A stretch of DNA of 64,000 nucleotides from assembly GCA_033439795.1 (NCBI GenBank), contig JAUTDP010000002.1:3844001-3908000 (forward strand), read 5' to 3'. Positions 56,601-64,000 of this stretch are shown here, one piece after another. The notes beneath the pieces are model-generated. The model worked only from the letters and a program-made list of their open reading frames with translations, did not search any database and had not been told where the DNA came from. This stretch comes from Sordaria brevicollis. Taxonomy: Eukaryota; Ascomycota; Sordariomycetes; Sordariales; Sordariaceae. The position numbers and the translations under genes were made by a program. Numbering within the stretch: the stretch's first letter is position 1; each line of letters opens with the position of its first letter.

Positions 56601-57781
56601 GAAATTAAGGAAAATTTAATATCTTTAATCTTAAAGGCGGAAGGTTTATCCTTAAAAGTAAATAGGATATTAATACGCTATTAACGAAATTTAGTAATTT
56701 TTTTAGGAGCTTTACTAATATTATTAAAAGCGGGGGAAATAACGATATACGATACTAACCTATAACTATTACTGCCGTTACTTCTAACCGGATCGTTAGT
56801 AATTATATTATTAAATTCGGATTTAGAATTATTAAAATTAGAATTACTATCGTTATTATTATTAAACAAAAGTATAAACGCGGAGTCGGTAGGCTTAAAT
56901 AAATACTAGCGAAGGTCGTTAATTATCTTTTAATATTTAATTATTTCGCACTTAATTACGTTTTAAAAATTAACCTTGAAATTAGAATAACGCTTTTAAA
57001 TGTTAAATAAGCTTTATTAAAAAGTAATTAAACGAATTTAAAAATTATTAACGATATTATTATATTAAGAAGCGGCGTTAACGAAGGCTTATTTATAAGC
57101 GTCGTACTAAACTTATTACTTAATAGCGGCGTCCGAAAATTAAAGGGTATAATTAGCTCTAAAAATTACGAAATTAATATTAAGAATTACGTTAATTTAA
57201 TCCTTATTTTAAATTAAAATGCGGAATTAATTGAAATCCTAACGTAATTAATTATTTTCATCTTCAGATTATTAAAAATCCTTTTTAATACTCTAAAGCT
57301 CGGCAATAACGGAAATAACGTTAAATTATATAAGGCGGGCGAACGTATAAACGGCGGCCGGGAATATAAAATAATTACCTAAATTAAAAATTTAAATAAT
57401 AAAAACCGGGATAATAATAAAATCGTTATTAAGCGCGTAAATAGCGTTAATAAATTAGTCCTAGAATTCAATATTACGAAAGTCGACGTTTTTAATTTTA
57501 AAAAGTATAATAACCGTAATAAAAGTATTAATAACTATAGCGGGGATTAGATCGGATATTAATTATTTAAATTAATATATTTTAATAAATATAAAAGAAA
57601 AGAGAATACGAACGATTATAATAATAATATTCGTTTTAATAATTATTTAATTTAAATTAACTATAGGACTATTGTTAAAGCGTTAACCGCTAGGGAAATA
57701 AATCTTAATATTAATTAATATAATTAATAATTAATCTTCCTCGAAAATTACGCGTATAGCGTTAAAGAAGGTATAATAAAC
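50691..57781 (-). pseudogene. gag-pol relic of element 2
   Basis: Coding region read on the minus strand, destroyed by RIP. Recognisable parts, compared with the better-read element 1 copy: reverse transcriptase core (~53,800-53,300), RNase H (~53,200-52,800) and integrase (~52,700-51,500). The short open frames at 56,681-56,869 (Asn/Ser-rich) are chance remnants of gag. Confidence 0.75.
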
Positions 57782-58067
57782 TATTAAAGGATAGCGTTAG
57801 CACCGTTAAATATATAATAAGATATATATTATTATACGAAGGAAAAGAAGGGAGAAATATATATAAAGGATTAGATATATAGGCGCGAGCCCATACCCTA
57901 ATCCGTACGCACTTACGTAATACTACACGTAATTATAAGTGACTAGATTTGGACTATATCGAGCTATAATATACGTACTATAGTCGGGAATAGTCGCTAG
58001 AGATTTGGGCACCTATACAGGTAGTTAGTACGTATACCGGGTATAGCACAGGTATAATCCTATAACA
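57782..58067 (-). repeat. 5' LTR of element 2
   Basis: 286 bp. On the minus strand it begins TGTTATAGGATTATACC, keeping the canonical TG, and ends CCTTTAATA. Confidence 0.88.
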
Positions 58068-58072
58068 GTATT
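58068..58072. repeat. Right target-site duplication of element 2 (GTATT)
   Basis: Partner of ATATT at 50,384-50,388; it differs only by G to A, a RIP-type change. Confidence 0.75.
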
Positions 58073-60307
58073 TTAATATTGTATAAAAATTAATATTTAT
58101 ATTTATTATAATTATAAAGGTTATTTTTTTATCGAATATAAGGGTCGTATTTAATTTAAGAAGGAGGTACTTAAGTATAAATTATATAGAGAAAAAGAAA
58201 AGGAAAAAAAAGAAAAGAAAAATAAAAAAGAAAAGGAGAAAAATAATAATAATAACGGTAATTAGTAATAGCGCCCCGCTTAAGGCTAATACGAATACGG
58301 TTAATATAATTATTATAATATTAACGTTATAAATATTCTTATTCTTAATACTCCGGCTCCTAATTATTTTATATTATAATAATAACCTATTTATTACTTT
58401 ACCCTTATATACTTTTACGGCTTCGTAAGCCTAATTATAAATAATGAGAACGGTTTTATTAATAATTAAGGAAATATATAGCCTCCCGTTTAAATTGTAA
58501 TTAGAGGCTAACGTTTATTAAATATAAATAAAGAGGAGGATAATCAAAGAATATCCCTATAATTAAATTTAAAATTATTAAAATTAATAAATTTTTTATA
58601 AATAGCCGTTATAAATACCCTAATTTATTAAATCTTTCTATTTATTTATTTTATAAATTGTATAAAATATATTATATTATATTTATTAATAGCGGTTATA
58701 CCGCCTTAGGGTTTATTAACCGTTATTTCGTTTTATATAATAATTTCTTAATTTTTAAATTTTAATTCCCTAAATTCTTGCACTTCGTTAATAATAAAAC
58801 GAAGGGGAATATTACGCATTTTAATCGTTTAATTATAAATACCGGTATATATTACGAATTTATCGATTTCTTTATTTACGACCTTATAAAGGATAACCCT
58901 ATTATTTTCGGATATTTATAATTAATTTATTACGCCCCTAATATCAATTAGCTTAGCGATTACTTTATCTTCGGCTTTGCTTATAAATAACGTAATTACT
59001 TTCCCTTAGGAATATTCTAGTATTTATATTATATATTATTATTATATAAATATAACGTTAATACGCCCTTAATTATTATTCCTAATAATATACCTTCCGC
59101 TATTACTTTTAAGAATTCTTTTAGGACGCAATTAATATATTAAAAACCCTCTATTTTAAACGTTTTTAATAAAAGAGAACCAGATACCCCCGTTTTACCG
59201 TTAGAGGCCGTTTACCGGATTTTTATTTCTACGATCGTTAAACGCACTATTTATTAACGTTTTAATAAATTTAAATAGAGGGTTACTAATAAAATAAATA
59301 CAATCCTTATTAATAAAATTATTAGTAATTAAATTCTTATATTAATAATTATAATACGTTATTACCCCTTTCCTTTATTACGTATAATCTCCGTATTATA
59401 TTACTTAATTAAAAGAGTATATACTTCTTTCTCTAATTATCGAACGTTAGTCCGCCTTTATTATATTTTTAAAGGACCCTTCGATTTAATTAATATTAAG
59501 GAATTCCTAATAATTATATTTAATTAATTCGTTAAGAAATATAAATTTTAAATTATTTATATAATAAGGGCGAATATAATAAAAAATATTTAACGTATAA
59601 TGGACGAAGATAAAGTAATAGAAAAAAAAGGCGCTTTAGCCCCGAACGCAATTAATAATAACTTTACGGTTAATATAATTAAAAATATTATAGACGGTAA
59701 AATAATTTATTATAAAAAATTCTTCGGTAATAATTATTATATTTAGATCGATATATTTTATAATATTAGAAGTAAAGAAATTATTAAAGTAATTAAAATT
59801 TCCGCTTTAATTATACTTATAAACGATATTTCCGATTTCTAAATTTACAAAGAAATTATTAACCGTTATTTTATTACTAATAATATTAATATTAATAAAA
59901 TTATATTTAAAAATATTATTAAATTTTATAAAAAAGTAGATAAACTTTTAAAGACCGACGTTTAAATTTAATAAAAATTACCTCAGTAATATTAATAATA
60001 GACGAATAATTTCCGTTAAAAAAACGTTAATACGTTACCCCCTAACCGGTTTTACGATTTTAAATTCGAATTTAAATTTGGTATTATATTACCCGCTTTT
60101 TATAATTATATTTTTAATTTAGAAGAATTTAACGTTATTAAAAAATAAATTAATAATAATTTAAAAAAGAAATTTATTCGGCCATCGCAATTAAAAGCCT
60201 CTATTCTTATATTCTTAATTAAGAAGCCGGGAAAAGGAATCCGCATTTATATTAATTATCGAAATATTAATAATATTATTTTTAAGTCCCGCTACCCGTT
60301 CCCGTTT
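58073..60307 (+). pseudogene. gag end, protease and early reverse-transcriptase relic of element 1
   Basis: Continuation of element 1 beyond element 2. It holds a Lys/Glu-rich stretch (~58,190-58,260), protease-region relic and the start of reverse transcriptase ending in ...TCCCGCTACCCGTTCCCGTTT, where the next insertion begins. Stops are frequent. Confidence 0.75.
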
Positions 60308-60321
60308 AAAATAGTAGTCCC

Positions 60322-60345
60322 TTGGGCGGAGCCGGATATGCCCAA
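60322..60345 (-). other. 3'-terminal hairpin of the Helentron-like element
   Basis: TTGGGC (60,322-60,327) pairs with GCCCAA (60,340-60,345) around a 12-nt loop, 13-14 bp from the element's 3' end. Rolling-circle transposons of this class carry such a terminator hairpin. Confidence 0.7.
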
Positions 60346-60354
60346 CGGAGACAA

Positions 60355-60367
60355 TGAAACGCCCATT
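60355..60367. repeat. Subterminal inverted repeat of the Helentron-like element
   Basis: TGAAACGCCCATT, perfect 13-bp inverse of 62,261-62,273, lying 46-47 bp inside the 3' end. Confidence 0.8.
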
Positions 60368-60539
60368 TCGTTTTTCCCTATATATTTAAAAGCTCTTGAA
60401 TTTTAAATATTTTATGAATTAAAATTTAACCTATTAAATTTCATGTGAAAGATATAATTCATTAATTCCTTTTTTAATTTTATATTAATTGCGTTATTTA
60501 CTTTCTTAGAAAAAGCTATATATATTAGTTAAATTTACT

Positions 60540-61110
60540 TATTCAATTATTTATCCATTTGTTTATTTATTTATTTATTTGTTTATTTATTAATTCATTT
60601 ATTTATTCATTTATTTATTCATTTATTTAATTTTCCATGTATTATTATACTTATAGATTTATGTATCTATTTATGTATTTAATTATTCATTTATTTATTC
60701 ATTTTTTTATTTATTTATTTATTTATTCATTTATTTACTAACCTATTTATTTATCTGTTTATTTGTTTATTTATTTATTAATACATTTATTTAACTATGC
60801 AATTTTTTATTTATTTATAAATGTATTTATATACTTATTTCTTAATTTATTTATTTATTTATTTATTTATTCATTCATTTACTTATTTTTATAATTTTTT
60901 TATTTATTTATTTGTTTATTTATTTATTTGGTTTTCTTTATTTGTTTATTTATTTATTTATTTGTTCATTTATTTATTTATTATTTATTTTCTTATTTAT
61001 TTTATAATTTTTTATTTTTTAATTTATATAGGTATTTATTCATTTATATATTGATTTATTTACTTACTAATTCAATTCTTCTTTAATTTCGCTATTTATT
61101 TATTTTTACC
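60540..61110. repeat. TTTA-rich microsatellite, part 1
   Basis: Imperfect tandem TTTA/TTCA/TTTG units on the plus strand (TTTATTTATTCATTTATT and similar). One open frame here reads as a Tyr/Leu/Phe-rich phantom protein. CpA and TpG occur freely, unlike the RIPed DNA on both sides. Confidence 0.85.
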
Positions 61111-61279
61111 CTTTTTTCTTTTATTCCTTCCTTTTTCCTTTCTTCTTTTATATCTTTTACCCCTTATATTATATTACTTGAAAACAATTCTTACTTTTTA
61201 AACTTTTCCTTTCTTTTTCTCTTTTTCTTTCTTTCCATTTCTTTTTCTTTTTCTCTCTCTTTCTCTCCTCTTCTACCTT

Positions 61280-61585
61280 AAATAATACTGTTTATTATTT
61301 ATTAATTATTGTTTATTATTTATTATTTATTATTTATTATTTATTATTTATTATTTATTATTTATTATTTATTATTTATAATTTATTATTTATTATTTAT
61401 TAATTATTAATTATTATTTATTAATTATTATTTATTAATTATTATTTATTAATTATTATTTATTATTTATTATTTATCATTTATTATTTATTATTTATTA
61501 TTTATTATTTATTATTTATTATTTTGTATTTATTATTTTATATTTATTATTTATTACTTATTATTCATTATTTATCATTTATTAA
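61280..61585. repeat. TTATTA microsatellite, part 2
   Basis: A second simple-sequence block of TTATTATTTA units (7-mer ATTTATT alternations), separated from the first by a C/T-rich stretch at 61,100-61,280. Confidence 0.85.
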
Positions 61586-61831
61586 ACGTTTTTATATAAC
61601 CTCCCCCCTCCCTTTTCCCACCCTTTCTAGATTTTTCCTCGATTTTTTTTCGATTTTTTTTTTCGAATTTTTTTCTTATACCTATCCGTCAAATTTTTTC
61701 AAAATCGTTTTTCTCCCTCAACAAGGGGTATAGAAATTTTCAAGGGGGTGCATCTTACTCGCCTTTTTCTCCTCTATATTTTAGTACCCCCTTTACCACC
61801 GGGGTTAGGGTTATAGGCTTTAGAAAACAAC

Positions 61832-62194
61832 TTAGCGATTTTTTTCTCTAAGTCCACTAACAATTTCCGGCCAGCGTTCCCGTACAACCGTACCAAACTC
61901 GATTTTTCCAAACTTCTTTCTCATTTTTCTCAACAACCGCTCGTCGGAATTTAATGCACCCGGCACCATTCTGTCCGGAATAATTAGACCAACACAATGG
62001 TACCCCTTTTGTGCCTGCGACGTTGAATCTGAAGGGTGTATCAACCTTTCAATCCGTTCCTCGAATTCAACTGAACTCAAATTACCCGTTTTGGTAGGAG
62101 GTGGGTCTAGGGGGCTCCGCAATTTCAGTAATTCGAACCGCGATAGACAGAAACGCCGCTCCTTCCCTCGGAAGTTTCGCTGCGACGGGCCCAT
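61832..62194 (-). CDS. 120-codon ORF inside the Helentron-like element, unknown
   Basis: Open frame of 120 codons starting 80 bp from the element's 5' end (MGPSQRNFRGKERRF...), with balanced composition, charged C-terminus (KMRKKFGKIEFGTVVRERW) and normal G+C. It sits in a block (~61,820-62,273) with free use of CpA/TpG and is the only intact frame of note in 17 kb. I recognise no Rep, helicase or host family. It may be a captured host gene fragment, an element-encoded small protein or chance; capture is well known for Helitrons. Confidence 0.35.
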   Translation of the reverse strand: MGPSQRNFRGKERRFCLSRFELLKLRSPLDPPPTKTGNLSSVEFEERIERLIHPSDSTSQAQKGYHCVGLIIPDRMVPGALNSDERLLRKMRKKFGKIEFGTVVRERWPEIVSGLREKNR

Positions 62195-62260
62195 AGCACG
62201 ACCTGCGGTATTTCAATCCATGGTTCGGGGCCCGGCGCAACTCTACCTCCAATGCGAAGG

Positions 62261-62273
62261 AATGGGCGTTTCA
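62261..62273. repeat. Terminal inverted repeat of the Helentron-like element (5' end)
   Basis: AATGGGCGTTTCA on the plus strand, ending exactly where the retrotransposon sequence resumes (ATTAAAGAAATATTCG). Confidence 0.8.
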
Positions 62274-62274
62274 A

Positions 62275-64000
62275 TTAAAGAAATATTCGATATTATTTAC
62301 CGTATTAAGATTTTTATTAAATTGGATATTATTAATACCTTTAACCGGGTTTATATTAAAGAAGGTTACAAATAATTAATTATATTTATAATAAAGTTTA
62401 AGCTATTCGAATCTTTAATTATACCTTTTGGCTTTTAGGGCGCTTTTGGCGCCTTTTAGAATTATATTAATAATATTTTATATAATATTTTCGACGTTTA
62501 CGCGACCGCTTATTTTGATAATATTTTTATATATTTTAATAATAAGAAGGATTACAAATAATATATTAATAACGTTTTCGAACGTTTAATTAAAGTTAAT
62601 TTAAATATAAATATCGATAAATATAAATTCTATACGAAATGTACGAAATACTTCGGTTTAATTATTATATTAAGCGGTATCGAAATAAATTTAAATAAAG
62701 TTAAAACCGTATTCGATTAAACGCCTTTTTAATTTAAAAAATCGCTTTAATAATTCTTCGGCTTTGCGAATTTCTACTGGCGTTTTATTAAAGTATTTTC
62801 GACGATAATATCTTTATTATATAAATTAATAAAGAAAAACGTATTATAATTATAGTCCGACCGTTATTAATCCGTTTTTAACGTATTAAAGAAGGCTTTC
62901 GCGACCGGACTTGTATTAAAGATTTACAATTGGATTAAAAAGATTATAGTCGAAATAAATATATTTAATTAAGTAATAGGGGGTATATTTTTATAATATA
63001 GCGACGATAGAATATTATATTTAATCGCTTACTTTTTAGTAAAATATATAACTTAGGAATATAATTACGATATTTATAATAAAGAATTCTTAATTATTAT
63101 TAAAGCGTTAGAAAAGTAATAATTCGAATTTAAAGGAGTATAATAATTATTTAATATTTTAATAGATTATAAAAATTTAAAGACCTTTATAATTAATAAA
63201 CAATTTATATAACGGTATATACGTTAATCGTAATTTTTATTACGTTTCAATTTTTAAATTTAATATACCCTAAGATCGAAGAATTTACGCCTTAATACCT
63301 TTAATAGGAAATTTAACGATATTTCTATAAGTATTAAAAATAAACGCTTCGCCGCCTATTAACGTACCCTTTTTTAGCCTTTATAGTTTATAAATAATTA
63401 CTTCGACGAAGAAAATTTAACCTCTTATTATTCCTTTTCTTTAATAAGCGATTACGAAAATAAATCGATCGACGATATTATCCTAAATAGTTACGAAAAT
63501 TCTATATTCCTTTAAGAAGTAATCTCCGCCCTAAACGATTTAAATAATTATAATTAATTAATTTCGATTCGTAAAATCCTTTATAAAATTTTTAACGAAT
63601 ATTAGGTTATTTTTAACGGTATTATTAAATAGCGCGACTATATAATAATCGACCTTTATAATAAAGAATTCTAATTTTAATTAATTAATCGCTAATATAA
63701 TTCGTTTAACGCAGGCTATTTTAATCGCAACGCTACTTACGAATTTTTATCCCGAGAATTTTATTAAGAAAATATAATTAACGATGTACATATATTCTAT
63801 AAAATTTACCTATTTTATATAAAGATTAAATTTTTTAAGCGTAATTTTACCAACCTCTTTAAAACCTTATTTATTACATTAATTCCCTAGATCCGTATTT
63901 CCATCGATTATATTACTCCGCTCCCTAATAATTTTTACCTTAATTAAGAATTTAAATATATTTACATTATTATTAACCGGTTAATAAAAATACGGTACTT
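62275..64000 (+). pseudogene. Reverse transcriptase, RNase H and integrase relic of element 1
   Basis: Reading through stops: reverse transcriptase core KLDIINTFNRV (~62,317), a PFGF box and YFDN at 62,511-62,522 (YxDD with the last D changed to N by a G-to-A change); RNase H (~62,930-63,200); the integrase zinc-finger region (~63,640-63,780) and the start of the integrase core with SIDYI (~63,900). Order and motifs are Ty3/gypsy. The window ends inside the integrase core. Confidence 0.82.

Larger units (their letters stand above)
50389..58067 (-). mobile_element. Element 2: complete RIP-mutated Ty3/gypsy retrotransposon nested in element 1
   Basis: 7,679 bp, bounded by two 286-bp direct LTRs and a 5-bp target duplication, in minus orientation. 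From 58,067 downward: 5' LTR, gag-like region, a Lys-rich stretch near 55,900, protease, reverse transcriptase (~53,300-54,000; the YxDD-box relic is near 53,535), RNase H, integrase, a polypurine tract, 3' LTR. Gene order and the reverse transcriptase-RNase H-integrase series mark it as Ty3/gypsy, not copia. It belongs to the same family as element 1. Every frame carries many stops; only short ATG frames remain, none functional. Confidence 0.88.
60308..62274 (-). mobile_element. Helentron/Helitron2-like rolling-circle element inserted in element 1 pol
   Basis: About 1,966 bp that interrupt the reverse-transcriptase relic. Element 1 reads CCCGTTT(A) on the left and (A)TTAAAGAAATATTC on the right; the uninterrupted copy in element 2 reads CCCATTTATTAAAGAAATATTC, so nothing was duplicated. 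Exact ends are ambiguous by one A. In minus orientation the 5' end starts with TGAAACGCCCATT. The inverted copy AATGGGCGTTTCA is not at the 3' end but 46 bp inside it, and is followed by a hairpin (TTGGGC, 12-nt loop, GCCCAA). Asymmetric inverted repeats, a 3' hairpin, a microsatellite body and no target duplication are the described features of Helentrons/Helitron2 and their non-autonomous (HINE/DINE-1-like) forms. Rep/helicase coding is absent, so it is non-autonomous. It contains CpA/TpG, so it is not RIPed. Confidence 0.72.
48331..64000 (+). mobile_element. Element 1: RIP-mutated Ty3/gypsy retrotransposon, interrupted twice, runs off right edge
   Basis: The 5' LTR (48,331-48,616) is followed by gag-like sequence to 50,388. 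The sequence resumes at 58,068 after element 2, runs through gag end, protease and the start of reverse transcriptase to about 60,308, is broken again by the 1.97-kb insertion, and resumes at 62,274 with reverse transcriptase, RNase H and integrase up to the window end. Summing its own pieces gives ~6.0 kb of a ~7.7-kb element, so its remainder and 3' LTR should lie within ~1.7 kb beyond the window. Continuity is proven by comparison with element 2, which has the same sequence uninterrupted at both break points. Stops are everywhere; no protein can be made. Confidence 0.85.

Noticed and set aside
60821..61054. Tyr/Leu/Phe-rich 77-codon ORF
   Set aside because: Direct translation of the TTTA microsatellite.
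61803..61812. TTAGGGTTA telomere-like motif
   Set aside because: Fewer than two repeat units; expected by chance.
46330..64000. Mitochondrial DNA insertion or centromeric satellite as explanation for the high A+T
   Set aside because: CpG is kept while CpA/TpG is lost, and LTRs plus Ty3/gypsy pol order are readable; this is RIPed transposon DNA. Whether it lies near a centromere or telomere cannot be told from the window.

Overview
The window comes from a filamentous ascomycete, most likely Neurospora or a close relative (Sordariales). The evidence is: short introns with GT...AG ends and CTAAC/CTGAC-like branch sites; compact, intron-poor genes on both strands; two dispersed, singly placed 5S rRNA genes; and a 3' block whose retrotransposon copies carry the unmistakable mark of repeat-induced point mutation (RIP): extreme A+T, near-absence of CpA/TpG, and C kept mainly in CpG, CpC and CpT.

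Positions 1-46,200 are ordinary euchromatin. From left to right: the N-terminal part of an MFS drug/polyamine transporter (-, runs off the left edge); a 5S rRNA gene (-); a PXA-RGS-PX-nexin_C sorting nexin of the Mdm1/SNX13/14/25 type (-); the tRNA m7G46 methyltransferase catalytic subunit Trm8 (-, 3 exons); homoserine dehydrogenase (+, 2 exons) with a Gcn4/CPC1-type site upstream; a small membrane protein (-); a CCDC174-like nuclear coiled-coil protein (+); a second 5S rRNA gene (+); a Zn2Cys6 transcription factor (-); a long-chain acyl-CoA synthetase (+, 3 exons); a 953-residue single-pass membrane protein joined here across an intron (-); a Pro/Gly/Gln-rich protein (+); a BCS1-like AAA ATPase with a long charged tail (+); HMG-CoA synthase (-, 4 exons, a CAG/CTG repeat in intron 1); a 15-bp minisatellite; and a six-BRCT Rtt107/Brc1-type DNA-damage scaffold (-, 3 exons). 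The genes are mostly unrelated housekeeping functions (amino acid, lipid and sterol metabolism, tRNA modification, genome maintenance); there is no operon or obvious gene cluster.

Positions ~46,330-64,000 are a RIP-mutated transposon graveyard that can be dissected. Element 1, a Ty3/gypsy retrotransposon, begins with its 5' LTR at 48,331 (+ orientation) and runs past the right edge in its integrase region. It is interrupted twice. First, a complete 7,679-bp copy of the same family (element 2, 50,389-58,067, - orientation, 286-bp LTRs, 5-bp target duplication) sits inside it. Second, a ~1,966-bp element (60,308-62,274) lies inside the reverse-transcriptase region. This second insertion made no target duplication. 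It has a 13-bp inverted repeat exactly at one end, the matching copy 46 bp in from the other end, a terminal 6-bp-stem hairpin, a TTTA-rich microsatellite body and a non-RIPed 120-codon ORF. That is the layout of a Helentron/Helitron2-type rolling-circle element and is the most interesting object in the window.

All exon joins were derived by hand from splice signals and reading frame; domain calls are by motif recognition without any database search.
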